DNA of 36,051 nucleotides from Candidatus Aenigmarchaeota archaeon LH_S6 (GCA_023659935.1 JAGXOK010000002.1:30633-66683), one strand, 5' to 3'; shown: positions 1 through 8,717, counted from the stretch's first letter. Translations and numbers: made by a program. The notes: generated by a model from the letters alone, not told the origin.

Positions 1-752
1 GAAGAAAGCGCCAGCCTCACTTTACGGCAGGTTGTGCTCGATAGAAAAATTCTAGCCACTCTACTTACCCAAGAATTTCTTATAAGGTAGCGAACTATCT
101 GACTTTTTATCTGACCGGCAGGATTGTACACTTTGAAAACTGGGGTAAACTCTTCATCAACATCAAGAAACCTCAAAACATCTCTGTATACTTTCGATGT
201 GTTGTTTACTATATCATCAAAGACAACTATATGAATCTGCTTCCATCCAAAAACATTAACATATCTTTTGATTTGTTCAGTGTATAGAGGTATCTCTGAG
301 TAGAAAAGGCGTTCAGGAAAACTCACATGCTTGGGTATGCGGAACCCCTTTCTCCGATCCTGTTCTGCGTCTAATGCTTCCTCAAAATCAGTAATATCCT
401 CACTACCTTTGCGGATCAAGTGGTTATGTAGTGAATATAGCATGTCCACAGGATTCCTAATCTGAATAATAATTTTCGCATGAGGACAGAACTTTTTGAT
501 TTCTGCCGCTGCCCGTTTTGAATATAAATACCATACAGATTTCTCTCCCACTCTCCTCTCATTTCCGGCTTCAGAAAAGTAACTTAGATACCCCTCTTCC
601 ATCAACTGCCTCGGATTGAAACGAATATCTTTACTAAAAAAATGTGGCTCTCCATAGGCCATAAACACATCAGGATGCTGTCTAAGATATCTGGCCATTG
701 AGGTAGTGCCACATTTTGGTGCACCCACAATAAAGAAATCTGGTTTTCTCAT
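1..752 (-). CDS. PAPS-dependent sulfotransferase, copy 1 (3' end lies beyond the window)
   Basis: Open from the ATG at 750-752 to the window edge without a stop, so about 250 residues are visible and the C-terminus is missing. It should move a sulfo group from PAPS to an acceptor, probably a glycan hydroxyl. The N-terminus carries the 5'-phosphosulfate loop GAPKCGTTS (residues 10-18) and GEPHFF. Further on are GEKSVWYL and the 3'-phosphate-binding region IRNPVDMLYSLH. This is the layout of Sulfotransfer_1/3 enzymes of the heparan-sulfotransferase type. The downstream neighbour (819-1703) is a close paralog in tandem; the first 104 bp are identical and the C-terminal halves differ, so the two probably serve different acceptors. 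No signal peptide is seen, so a cytoplasmic enzyme acting on a nucleotide- or lipid-linked sugar is likely. The exact acceptor cannot be read from sequence. Confidence 0.85.
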   Translation of the reverse strand, partial: MRKPDFFIVGAPKCGTTSMARYLRQHPDVFMAYGEPHFFSKDIRFNPRQLMEEGYLSYFSEAGNERRVGEKSVWYLYSKRAAAEIKKFCPHAKIIIQIRNPVDMLYSLHNHLIRKGSEDITDFEEALDAEQDRRKGFRIPKHVSFPERLFYSEIPLYTEQIKRYVNVFGWKQIHIVVFDDIVNNTSKVYRDVLRFLDVDEEFTPVFKVYNPAGQIKSQIVRYLIRNSWVSRVARIFLSSTTCRKVRLALS

Positions 753-754
753 AA
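649..754. repeat. Direct repeat, 5' end of sulfotransferase copy 1 (identical to 1600-1705)
   Basis: Positions 649-754 and 1600-1705 are identical base for base. They cover the first ~35 codons of each sulfotransferase, including the PAPS loop. The rest of the genes is clearly diverged, so recent gene conversion, or a recent tandem duplication followed by replacement of the remainder, is implied. Confidence 0.9.
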
Positions 755-818
755 ACTAAATAAATAAAATAAAAGAGTTTCAAGTTGATAAGGGAATCAA
801 CGATTTGTCCAAACTTTT

Positions 819-1703
819 TTATTCCCTACACCAATAGGACAAATCCCGACCCAGCAGTTTACTTAACCTTTTCACTTCTGGTTCAAATTGTCTTTGAAGT
901 CTCTTACGCACATGCCTGTCCATCGGTGGTTTGGGCTTTTTACTGGTGTTCCAACGAAAAAGGGTCTGTCCAATTATACGACGGGTGGTATATGGTAAAA
1001 GAGTTCTACCAATTTTCTTCACCCAAAAATTTTTCATGAATTTGTGAAGCAACATACTTCTTCGTGGATTGCCAGAATTGTACACTTTGAGATCTGGAGT
1101 AAATTGATCATCAACCTCGAGGAATCTTAAGACATCTCTATATGTATTTAGAGTATCTTTTACCAAATCATCAAAGAGAACTATATGAATCTGCTTCCAT
1201 CCAAAAGAGTTAACATATCTTTTGATTTGTTTTGTATAAGAAATTTCTGAATAAGAAAGAAGTTTAGGAAAATCTACTGTCCTTTTGGGTATCCGTAATC
1301 CCTTTCTTCGATCTTCTTCTGCTTCCAGTGCTTTTTCAAAATCTACAATGTCCTCCCAACCACTGCGAAGAAAATGACCATGTAAAGAATAAGCCCAGTC
1401 CACAGGATTTCTAATCTGAATAATGATTTTCGCATGAGGACAGAACTTTTTGATTTCTGATGCTGCCTTTTTTGAACGCAGATATGAAGGAGATTTCTCT
1501 CCCACCATCTTCTCATCTCGGGCTTTGGAGAAGAGGTCTAGATACTCCTCTTCTGTCAGTTTTTTATCACGAGATGTATCACTACCAAAGAAACGTGGTT
1601 CTCCATAGGCCATAAACACATCAGGATGCTGTCTAAGATATCTGGCCATTGAGGTAGTGCCACATTTTGGTGCACCCACAATAAAGAAATCTGGTTTTCT
1701 CAT
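819..1703 (-). CDS. PAPS-dependent sulfotransferase, copy 2
   Basis: A complete 294-residue sulfotransferase. Visible motifs are the PAPS 5'-phosphosulfate loop APKCGTTS (residues 11-18), GEPRFF (34-39), GEKSPSYL (68-75) and the 3'-phosphate-binding stretch IRNPVDWAYSLH with R98 and S106. These match bacterial/archaeal relatives of heparan-sulfate O-sulfotransferases. The start ATG at 1701-1703 is fixed by the conserved MRKPDFFIVGAPK opening shared with copy 1. It lies 66 bp upstream of copy 1 on the same strand, so the pair may be cotranscribed. A sulfate-activating enzyme (2972-4660) and a PAP phosphatase (26710-27501) in the same window supply and recycle the cofactor. An IS110 element begins just upstream, so the native promoter may have been displaced. 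Its GC content looks higher than the AT-rich genes further on. Confidence 0.9.
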   Translation of the reverse strand: MRKPDFFIVGAPKCGTTSMARYLRQHPDVFMAYGEPRFFGSDTSRDKKLTEEEYLDLFSKARDEKMVGEKSPSYLRSKKAASEIKKFCPHAKIIIQIRNPVDWAYSLHGHFLRSGWEDIVDFEKALEAEEDRRKGLRIPKRTVDFPKLLSYSEISYTKQIKRYVNSFGWKQIHIVLFDDLVKDTLNTYRDVLRFLEVDDQFTPDLKVYNSGNPRRSMLLHKFMKNFWVKKIGRTLLPYTTRRIIGQTLFRWNTSKKPKPPMDRHVRKRLQRQFEPEVKRLSKLLGRDLSYWCRE

Positions 1704-1705
1704 AA
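1600..1705. repeat. Direct repeat, 5' end of sulfotransferase copy 2 (identical to 649-754)
   Basis: Partner of the repeat at 649-754. The identity stops abruptly at T1600; the next base upstream in the gene alignment already differs. Confidence 0.9.
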
Positions 1706-1761
1706 TAACATGAAAATATTTTTCCTTTAAAGCCTTTGTTAATTTATGTTAACAGGGGCCA

Positions 1762-1872
1762 GGGCAACCAGAATTAGTTTTGCTCCTTAGAGAGCGTCTT
1801 CATAATTTGGTGCCCTTTTATAACGACCAGTTAACATGCTCCTCTGAGAGCGGATAGATACTTGTCGTTATA
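1762..1872 (+). ncRNA. Candidate IS110 bridge RNA (two bipartite stem-loops)
   Basis: Directly visible are two consecutive hairpins of the same design. Hairpin A: outer stem GGGCAACCA (1762-1770) with TGGTGCCC (1808-1815), one bulged A; 11-nt left loop; inner hairpin GCTC-CTTAGA-GAGC (1782-1795); 12-nt right loop. Hairpin B: outer stem TATAACGAC (1819-1827) with GTCGTTATA (1864-1872), 9 bp perfect; 10-nt left loop; inner hairpin GCTC-CTCTGA-GAGC (1838-1851); 12-nt right loop. IS110 elements are known to express a bridge RNA from the non-coding end next to the transposase, with a target-binding and a donor-binding internal loop; position and fold fit this. Which hairpin is target and which donor is inference. 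The left loop of B contains the complement of ATGTTAAC (1746-1753). Confidence 0.6.
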
Positions 1873-1904
1873 GCCCAGTTTGGCCTATGTTAAGAGGTAA
1901 GACC

Positions 1905-2885
1905 ATGATATATATAGGAATGGATACACATAAATACTTTATCCAAGGGGTAGCAATAGACGAGAAAGGAAGAAAAGTAAGAGAATTAAAATTCAAGAAT
2001 AGGAGGGAAGAAATAGAAAGATTTGTAAGAAGCTTTGGTTCAGAAATCAAAGTAGCAATAGAAGGAACTTTTGGATGGCAGCATGTTTATGAGACTTTGG
2101 AATCAATAAAGGTAGAGATAACTTTGGTTAATGTCAGAAGAACAAAAGTTATTGCAGAGAGTAAGATAAAGACAGATAAGTTGGATGCTTTGGCAATAGC
2201 ACAATGTTTGAGAACAGGATTTATTGCAGAATCCTATGTTCCTAAACCAGAGATTAGAAGGATAAGGGAGATTGTTAGACACAGAATTTCTTTAAAGATG
2301 GAAGTAAAGAGGATTAAGAACAAGATACATGCAATCTTACTAAAGAATGGAATAAAGCAGGGATTTACGGATCTATTTGGAAAAAGGGGGATAGAATTCT
2401 TGCTAAAAGTTAAACTAGTAGAGCAGGATAGGTATAGACTAAACTCCTACTTAAGAATCTTAAACTCCCTAAACAAGGAAGTTGATGAAGTTACAGAAAG
2501 AATAAACAAAATAAGTAAGGCAGATAAAGATGCTATGCTATTAACAACAATCCCAGGGATCAGTTATTACTCTGCTTTGCTAATTTTAGCAGAGATAGCA
2601 GATGTAAAAAGATTTAGTTCAGCAGATAAACTTTGTTCCTATGCTGGTTTAGTTCCAAGAGTCATACAATCGGGTAATCATGAATATCACGGAAGACTAA
2701 TAAAAGAGTGTGATCAAAACTTGAAGTGGATTTTAACCTAATGTGCACATGTGCATGTTAGATATTGTAACTCAAAGGTCACAAAACATTATAGAAGAGT
2801 TGAGAAAAGAAGGGGAAAGAATAAGGCAATAGTTGCAGCCTCCAGAGAACTGCTGGTTGGGATGTATTCTATGTTGACCAGATAA
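1905..2885 (+). pseudogene. IS110-family transposase, interrupted by one in-frame stop
   Basis: DEDD-type recombinase of the IS110 family. The start at ATG 1905 is preferred over 1887 because GAGGT lies just upstream and the family opens with IGMDTHK. The RuvC-like domain shows D7, E53, D91 and D94; the C-terminal Transposase_20 domain shows TTIPGISYYSALLILAEI, CSYAGLVP and the QSG serine region. A TAA at 2739-2741 interrupts the frame at codon 279. Translation continues in the same frame to TAA 2883-2885 with a typical IS110 C-terminus (CAHVHVRY, RRGKNKAIVAASREL), giving 326 codons in all, the usual family length. One C-to-T change (CAA to TAA) explains the stop. The truncated protein keeps the putative catalytic serine but loses the last ~48 residues, so activity is doubtful. 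Confidence 0.85.
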
Positions 2886-2971
2886 GAAGCTTTTAAGGTT
2901 AATGGATAAAGTATTTAAAGTTTAAAAACAAATAAAGTTAGGGGAGAAAGAAAGATATTTTCATAGATAAA

Positions 2972-4660
2972 CTAAATAAAACCATTTTCTTCTAAATGCT
3001 TAACTACTTTATTTGTGCTTCCTTCAATACTTTCTTGGTCTGTTCTCAGTTCAATCTCAGGATTTTGGGGAGACTCATAGGGATCGGAAACACCAGTAAA
3101 GTTTAGGATTTCTCCTCTTCTTGCCTTCTGATACAATCCTTTTTTGTCTCTTTTTTCGCAAATTCCAAGGGGAGCGTTACAAAATACTTCTATAAAATTG
3201 TTGGTTTCTCTCCGAGCCATATCCCTGATTTTTCTATAAGGGGAGATGAAAGAGCAGATAGTTCCAATATTATTTTTACTCAAAAGACGAGCAACCATAG
3301 TTATCCTTCTGATATTCTCGTCTCTATCTTCTTTGGAAAATCCCAAATCCTTGCTTAATGACTGACGAACAATATCTCCATCTAATCTTTCAAGCTTCAA
3401 TCCTTTCTCTTTCAAAATTTGGTGAACTCTGTTGCCAACAGTGGTCTTACCAGCTTGGCTGAGGCCAGTGAACCACAAAACAAACCCTTTCTGATCCACT
3501 TGGTTTTTGTACATTTCATCAACTAAAGCATTTTTGCTTTGAGATAAGAAATTGTAAACTGCTGGTCTGATAACATATTCAGGAGGGGTGTTTTTGATTT
3601 GAATGTGTTCTCTAAGCTTTGTTCCGCTAAAAGAAACCCCTTCTTCTTTGGGGCATTCTGGCTGGAATACATGAATTTTCTTTTTTGGCCAGTAAACAAC
3701 TTCTGGATATTTTAAAATCTCAATACCAATCTCCTCTTTTTTAAAATTATTAAAGATTTTTTGAGCGTCAAAAGGACCGTAGTAATCCCCACATCCAGCA
3801 TGGTCCCTGCCTACAATAAAGTGGGAACAGCCAAAATTCTTTCTAATCAAAGCGTGGAAAACTGCCTCTCTTGGTCCAGCATATCTCATTTTTAAAGGTA
3901 AAATTCCTAAAAATATTTTATCTTTTTGATAATACTGGTTAATTAGAATCTCATAACTTATTAAAATATACTCATCTTTAAAATCTCTAATTTTTTTCTC
4001 TCCAATCACCGGTTGAATAAATAAACCATCTGTTTCTTTAAGAGCCTGTTTTTGTAAAAATTCATGTCCTACGTGAGGAACATTTCTGGTTTGAAAAGCA
4101 ACCACAGTTTCCCATCCTCTTTCTCTAAATATTTTTCTTGTTTGTCGAGGAGTAAAATTATACTCTGGAAAAGGTTCTCGAGAATCATCCAGAATTTTAA
4201 CTTCCCCTCCTATCAAAAATTTACCCATCTTATAAACCTCACTGACCCCTGGATGATCTTTATCTTTAGTACCAAACATATTCTTAGCCAAAGAATGTTT
4301 ATCATAAGGAAAAATTTGGATGTTTTCTAAGTGAGCAACTGGTTTTTTTCCATCTATTAAAAGAACTTCTTTTTCATTTTTAATTCTTTTATAATCTTTT
4401 GCTGAAATATCCAAGACGATTGGGATTGGCCAAATCACTCCATTGGCGAGTCGCATCTCAGAAACCACTCTATTAAAATCATCTTTTTTTAGGAAACCAG
4501 TCAGGGGAGAGTAAACTCCATAGGCAATATTTTTTACATCCTTAACCTGTTCTATATCCAACTTTATTTTTTTAAAACTCTCAATATTCTCTAAAATATC
4601 CCTCTTTTCTTGAGGAGATACAGTTTTGTCTATTAATTTTCTACCATGGGCAGAGATCAT
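2972..4660 (-). CDS. sat/cysC: Bifunctional ATP sulfurylase / APS kinase (PAPS synthase)
   Basis: Makes PAPS from sulfate in two steps: sulfate + ATP to APS, then phosphorylation of APS. The N-terminal part (about 1-375) is ATP sulfurylase with QTRNVPHVGHE (190-200) and GRDHAGCGDYYG (284-295). The C-terminal part (about 390-562) is APS kinase with P-loop GLSQAGKTT (399-407), DGD (427-429), FSKEDRDENI and SPYRKIRD. The order sulfurylase-kinase is that of bacterial fusions, opposite to animal PAPSS. The kinase motifs look intact, so it should be active, unlike fungal ATP sulfurylases. I choose ATG 4660 (MISAHGRKL) over an upstream TTG at 4675, because sulfurylases start this way and a remnant paralog at 27817 begins MISPHSGKL. 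It lies 5 nt after the TSUP transporter, so the two form an operon. It should feed the two sulfotransferases. Confidence 0.93.
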   Translation of the reverse strand: MISAHGRKLIDKTVSPQEKRDILENIESFKKIKLDIEQVKDVKNIAYGVYSPLTGFLKKDDFNRVVSEMRLANGVIWPIPIVLDISAKDYKRIKNEKEVLLIDGKKPVAHLENIQIFPYDKHSLAKNMFGTKDKDHPGVSEVYKMGKFLIGGEVKILDDSREPFPEYNFTPRQTRKIFRERGWETVVAFQTRNVPHVGHEFLQKQALKETDGLFIQPVIGEKKIRDFKDEYILISYEILINQYYQKDKIFLGILPLKMRYAGPREAVFHALIRKNFGCSHFIVGRDHAGCGDYYGPFDAQKIFNNFKKEEIGIEILKYPEVVYWPKKKIHVFQPECPKEEGVSFSGTKLREHIQIKNTPPEYVIRPAVYNFLSQSKNALVDEMYKNQVDQKGFVLWFTGLSQAGKTTVGNRVHQILKEKGLKLERLDGDIVRQSLSKDLGFSKEDRDENIRRITMVARLLSKNNIGTICSFISPYRKIRDMARRETNNFIEVFCNAPLGICEKRDKKGLYQKARRGEILNFTGVSDPYESPQNPEIELRTDQESIEGSTNKVVKHLEENGFI

Positions 4661-4665
4661 AATAT

Positions 4666-5499
4666 TTATAGCCAAGTTTTAATTAAGGTGCATATTCCTA
4701 ATATAGTGATTAGAATTCCTAATATCATCTTTAACTTTTTTTCTGACTTAAATTTTGCAGTGAAATGAGGACCAATTACAGCCCCAACTATTGATCCTAC
4801 AGTTAATAATAAAGGAAGGTTCCAACCAGAGATTCCCTTTGTAAAATAGTAAGTTAAAAATCCAGCAATGCAAATTGGAGCTTTAGATAAGGTAGTAGAT
4901 CCTATAGAGCTTTTGATAGTTCTTCCAGAAATTATTTGTCCTGAAGTAACTACTGGTCCAAAACCACCTCCAGATATCCCTTTATTAAAAGCGCTTAATA
5001 TCCCTATTCCTATTATTCTCTTCCAAGAAAATCTGAGATTAAGCTTAGAAAGAAGAATGATTCCCATTACTATAACTAATCCTCCAATATAAGTTTTTAG
5101 AGCAACTTTTGGAATATTTATCGCAATTAAAACAGAGAATATCATAGCAATAACTCCTAAACCAGTAATACAAAAAGTAACTTTTAAATCTTTAGTTGTT
5201 CCTCTATTAAAAGTTTCTCTATAACCCAATTTTGCCAATCTCTCAATGATATACTTGGGGTCTTTGCTTTTAAAAGTAAAATCTACATTTTTTAAACGGT
5301 GATGGAATACAGCTGCACTAAATCCTCCTACTGCCTGAGAAAATAAAATTGAAGGTACTACCAATAATGGTTCAAACCCAACAATAATAAGGACCGGGGA
5401 AAGAATTGTCCCATAAAGCATTCCCAAAGAAGAATCAATCAATTCGCATATCAGAGCACCTATGATTAATCCCAAGATTAGGAATAAGATAAACTCCAT
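4666..5499 (-). CDS. TSUP (TauE/SafE) family anion transporter, probably for sulfate
   Basis: A 277-residue integral membrane protein of the TSUP/TauE/SafE family, with about eight hydrophobic helices in two repeats. The repeats are marked by the N-terminal GLIIGALICELIDSSLGMLYG segment and the later FNKGISGGGFGPVVTSGQ. A soluble loop of about 40 residues (roughly 75-110) separates them. TSUP proteins move sulfite, sulfate, sulfoacetate and related anions. Its position 5 nt upstream of the PAPS synthase argues for sulfate (or thiosulfate/sulfite) uptake; this is inferred from context, since the family is known in both directions. The start ATG at 5497-5499 faces a very short (35 bp) divergent promoter region shared with the flippase gene at 5535. 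Confidence 0.85.
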   Translation of the reverse strand: MEFILFLILGLIIGALICELIDSSLGMLYGTILSPVLIIVGFEPLLVVPSILFSQAVGGFSAAVFHHRLKNVDFTFKSKDPKYIIERLAKLGYRETFNRGTTKDLKVTFCITGLGVIAMIFSVLIAINIPKVALKTYIGGLVIVMGIILLSKLNLRFSWKRIIGIGILSAFNKGISGGGFGPVVTSGQIISGRTIKSSIGSTTLSKAPICIAGFLTYYFTKGISGWNLPLLLTVGSIVGAVIGPHFTAKFKSEKKLKMILGILITILGICTLIKTWL

Positions 5500-5534
5500 T
5501 TTTTAATTTCTTTATTTTATTATATAATTAAAAT
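5500..5534. promoter_or_regulatory. Divergent promoter region, transporter-sat operon / flippase
   Basis: Only 35 bp separate the two divergent start codons. The AT-only stretch TTATATAATTAAAAT (5519-5533) gives a TATA-like box about 22-28 nt before the minus-strand start, the distance expected for a leaderless archaeal transcript. A matching box for the plus strand is less clear (TTTATTTTATT, 5511-5521). Confidence 0.4.
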
Positions 5535-6773
5535 ATGATCTTAAAGAAAAAAATTAAAGATTTTCTACTTTGGTCTCAAAAATATACTGAAACTGATATG
5601 GTTTATCTTGCCCGGGGAGGGTTTTGGTGGATCTTTGGAAGAGTCCTTATTTTCTTAATTTCTTTGGCTACATTGACAGCTTTTGCCCATTGGTTTCCTA
5701 AAGAAACCTATGGAGCTTATCAATATATTCTTTCAATGATTGGAATTTTAAGTATTTTTGCTTTGCCAGGAATGAATATTGCCTTAGTCAGAACCGTTGC
5801 TCGAGGATACGAAAAAATGATTTATCCTTGTGCTAAAACTAAAATCAAATGGGGTTTAGTCGGCAGCGGAATTGGTTTAATTATTTCTTTTTGGTATCTT
5901 TTTCATCAAAATTTTATTTTGGGGATTTCTTTCTTAATTGTGGGGGTCTTCCTTCCTTTTAGTAAGACTCTTAATCTTTTCCTTCCTTTTTGGCAGGGAA
6001 AGAAAAGATTTGATATCCAAAGTAAATATTCAATTTTGTTAAATTTCTTGGCAGCTTTAACCCTAATTCCAGTAATTTTTCTTACTAATGATCTCATTTT
6101 AATCGTCTTTACTTATTTTGCTTCCCGAACCCTTCTTGAAGCTATTCTCTTTAAATCTACTCTAAAAAAAATAAAAAATCAAGGAACAGAAAAAGAAACA
6201 ATTTCTTTTGGAAAGCATTTAACTTTAATAAAAACTATTTCCACTTTTGCAAATCGAATCGACAAAATTATTATCTGGCAGTTTTTAGGACCCACTTCAG
6301 TAGCAATTTATTCTTTTGCTCAACTTCCGATTTCAAGACTTCAACAATTAATTCCTATTTCTTCTTTAGCCTTACCAAAAGTAAGCGAAAAAAACGTTAA
6401 AGAAATTAAAAAAGGAATTTTTAAAAAATTTTCCAAACTTTTTTTGGTTTCTATTCCTTTGTCTCTCTTTTTTATTTTAATTGCTCCCTATCCTTATAAA
6501 ATTCTTTTTCCTACCTATTTAGAATCTATTGTCTATTTTCAAGTTTTAGCTTTAATCTTAATTTTTATTCCCTTTAAACTTCTTGGCGCTTCTTTGGTAG
6601 CAGAAATGAGAAAAAAAGAGCTTTATATCATTAGATTTGCCACTCCTTCTTTAAAAATAATTTTGTTTTTAGTTTTGATTCCTTTTTATGGAATTTGGGG
6701 AATAATTGCCGCGATTCTAATTTCCAAAATTTTTAATGGAGGGCTAGTGCTCTATTTTTTTAAAAGGATCTAA
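5535..6773 (+). CDS. Wzx-like polysaccharide flippase (MATE/MOP superfamily)
   Basis: A 412-residue protein with roughly 12 hydrophobic helices and short basic loops, typical of the polysaccharide-biosynthesis branch of the MOP flippase superfamily (RfbX/Wzx). The N-terminus has the usual soluble opening (WSQKYTETDMVYLARGGFW) before the first helix. It probably flips a lipid-linked oligosaccharide across the cytoplasmic membrane before transfer by AglB or polymerisation. It stands at the head of a plus-strand glycan block. A second, longer flippase is at 17589-19100, so the locus may export more than one glycan. Start ATG 5535 has no Shine-Dalgarno sequence, consistent with leaderless translation. 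Confidence 0.85.
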   Translation: MILKKKIKDFLLWSQKYTETDMVYLARGGFWWIFGRVLIFLISLATLTAFAHWFPKETYGAYQYILSMIGILSIFALPGMNIALVRTVARGYEKMIYPCAKTKIKWGLVGSGIGLIISFWYLFHQNFILGISFLIVGVFLPFSKTLNLFLPFWQGKKRFDIQSKYSILLNFLAALTLIPVIFLTNDLILIVFTYFASRTLLEAILFKSTLKKIKNQGTEKETISFGKHLTLIKTISTFANRIDKIIIWQFLGPTSVAIYSFAQLPISRLQQLIPISSLALPKVSEKNVKEIKKGIFKKFSKLFLVSIPLSLFFILIAPYPYKILFPTYLESIVYFQVLALILIFIPFKLLGASLVAEMRKKELYIIRFATPSLKIILFLVLIPFYGIWGIIAAILISKIFNGGLVLYFFKRI

Positions 6774-6858
6774 CTTAATTAGTGGTTTTTTCTGAATTAT
6801 ATTTTTTTTCGAAGAAATAAAATAATATGTAGAATCATAAATAGAAGCAGATAATATT

Positions 6859-8646
6859 ATGGTAGGCCAATTATTTATTTCAGATGAAAATATAGTTAAA
6901 GTAATAGATCAAAAAAATACAAAATTTATAAATCCGAAGACCTATAAAATACAAAAGCAAAATGAACAGTTTATAAAAGATTTTCAAAAAAAAGTAGAAC
7001 AAAACAGGATAAAAAAGTTATTTACCGTTAATGGTTATTCTTTATGGAGTTTCTTTGAACCTTTAATCCTAGGCAATTCTCCATTTCATGGTCGATTAAG
7101 TTTTCCACGGTATCGTAGATTACATATTGAAATAAATAAATTTAATTTTATTCTCAATAGGGAAGAACCAACAGAAATAATAATTGAAAATTTAGATGAA
7201 ATTTCTAAGCAAACAATTAAAAAAATATGTGAAACTAAAGGGATAGAACTAAGAGATAATTCTCTAAAAAAGAGAAAAAAATATTTCAACAAGTTTCTTT
7301 ATAATCCTTTTTTTATAAACTCTTACCTAAGACTAAGATTTTTTTTAAGAAGAGTATTATCAAAAAAACAAAAAAGAGGAAATAAAGAAATTTTGTTTTT
7401 GACTTCCGACAGATTTAATAAACAAAAAGATACTGACAATTCAATTTTTGGTCCAATTATTAGAAAATTAAAAAACCAGAAAAAGAAGTATCTACTTATA
7501 GACTATGATAGAACTTACAAAACAAGTATTTTTGATTTACTTAGGAGATTTTTGCTTAGACCAGAATCAAAATTTATAGGTTGCTATTACACAAAAAATG
7601 TTAATAAAAAAACTAAAGATTTATATAGATCTATAAAAAAAAGATTGAATGAAATAAAAAACAATCAAAATTTTAGAAATTTATTTGTGTATAAAGGAAT
7701 TGACTTATGGGATTTATTTGAAAAGCAGATAGATTATATATTTAAAATAACACCTTTATTTTTGGCAGATATGCTTACAATTACAGATGAACTTTTAAAA
7801 GTAGAAAAACCAAAAGTTGCTGTTTTAGTTGGTGAAAGTGATTTTTATTCAAAAGCATTAATTTTGAATTCAAAAAAATATAATATAAAAACAGTAACCT
7901 TACAGTTTGGTCCTATAAGAAAAACCTTTTCTGATTTAAATCCTACAAATGATATTATACCTGATATCAAATGTGTTGATGGTAATTATGAAAAGAATAT
8001 TATAACCAATATCTACAATTATTCGAAAAAGATTGTTAAGGTTACTGGAGAACCAAGATACGATTGCCTAGTTAAAAATAATTGGGATAAAAAGGAAATT
8101 TTTAGACAATTAAATTTAAGTTCAAAAAGGAAGATACTTCTTTTTATAGACGGAGATTTAAGAGCAAGCTTAAAATTTTTACCAGAAATACCAAATCTTA
8201 CTAAAAATTATAAAATTCAAGTAATAGTAAAACTACATCCTGATATCTCCAACAAACGGAAAAGAATATATAAAAAATATCTCGGATGTGAAAAATATAT
8301 AAAGATAGTAGATAACTTTAATACTTCTAAGTTAGTATATATATCAGATGTTGTAACAACTTCTGGTTCAACAGTTGCTATAGAAGCGATAATAGCAGAC
8401 AAGCCATTAGTTTTATTAGACCCTTTTCATATTAATATAGAACCACACTATGCAGAAGAAGGTGGAGCATTACTTGTTCACAATGAAAAAGACTTCAGAA
8501 AACTTATAAAATCATGTTTATTTGATAGAAAATATATAGATAAATTAAGAATAACAAGAGAAAAAAGCAAAAAATTACATACAGGATACAATCCTAAAGG
8601 CCAGGCAACACAAGAAGTTGTAGAGATAATAGAAAGATTTTTGTAG
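6859..8646 (+). CDS. GT-B-like surface glycan enzyme (UDP-GlcNAc 2-epimerase / glycerophosphotransferase-type fold)
   Basis: 595 residues, cytoplasmic, no membrane segment seen. The C-terminal ~200 residues look like the nucleotide-sugar-binding half of a GT-B protein: VTGEPRYD, KLHPD, then SDVVTTSGSTVAIEAI followed by KPLVLLDPF and an acidic HYAEEGGALLV segment. That pattern is shared by UDP-GlcNAc 2-epimerases, CDP-glycerol glycerophosphotransferases and capsule glycosyltransferases, so the precise reaction is open. An internal echo is visible: a G-[YI]-[SD]-L-W-x-[FL]-F-E motif at about residues 59-67 and again at about 281-289, suggesting an old duplication in the N-terminal half. It is very lysine- and AT-rich. 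It follows the flippase by 85 bp and precedes the pse cluster. A glycosyltransferase adding to the exported glycan is the most likely role. Confidence 0.6.
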   Translation: MVGQLFISDENIVKVIDQKNTKFINPKTYKIQKQNEQFIKDFQKKVEQNRIKKLFTVNGYSLWSFFEPLILGNSPFHGRLSFPRYRRLHIEINKFNFILNREEPTEIIIENLDEISKQTIKKICETKGIELRDNSLKKRKKYFNKFLYNPFFINSYLRLRFFLRRVLSKKQKRGNKEILFLTSDRFNKQKDTDNSIFGPIIRKLKNQKKKYLLIDYDRTYKTSIFDLLRRFLLRPESKFIGCYYTKNVNKKTKDLYRSIKKRLNEIKNNQNFRNLFVYKGIDLWDLFEKQIDYIFKITPLFLADMLTITDELLKVEKPKVAVLVGESDFYSKALILNSKKYNIKTVTLQFGPIRKTFSDLNPTNDIIPDIKCVDGNYEKNIITNIYNYSKKIVKVTGEPRYDCLVKNNWDKKEIFRQLNLSSKRKILLFIDGDLRASLKFLPEIPNLTKNYKIQVIVKLHPDISNKRKRIYKKYLGCEKYIKIVDNFNTSKLVYISDVVTTSGSTVAIEAIIADKPLVLLDPFHINIEPHYAEEGGALLVHNEKDFRKLIKSCLFDRKYIDKLRITREKSKKLHTGYNPKGQATQEVVEIIERFL

Positions 8647-8717
8647 TTTTATAATTAAAAATAATCCTTATAATTTATCTAAAATATATTATGTGTGAAA
8701 AACACTACCATAAAAAA

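Larger units (their letters stand above)
1745..2970 (+). mobile_element. IS110-family insertion sequence (ends approximate)
   Basis: About 1.2 kb, between the sulfotransferase promoter side and the end of sat. It holds an upstream structured non-coding segment (1762-1872) and one transposase gene (1905-2885). The size fits IS110-family elements, which have no long terminal inverted repeats, so the ends cannot be set exactly. The right end is guessed at TTTTCATAGAT (2959-2968) because the same string occurs to the right of the second IS110 remnant (10860-10870). The left end is guessed near ATGTTAAC (1746-1753), which is complementary to a loop of the candidate RNA. Confidence 0.6.

Noticed and set aside
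785-1039. Open frame of 84 codons on the plus strand over the sulfotransferase
   Set aside because: It lies antisense to conserved sulfotransferase sequence and has no family resemblance; a shadow.
4661-4675. TTG 4675 as start of sat/cysC
   Set aside because: It would overlap the transporter gene, and the family begins at the ATG 15 nt later, as the remnant copy at 27817 also does.
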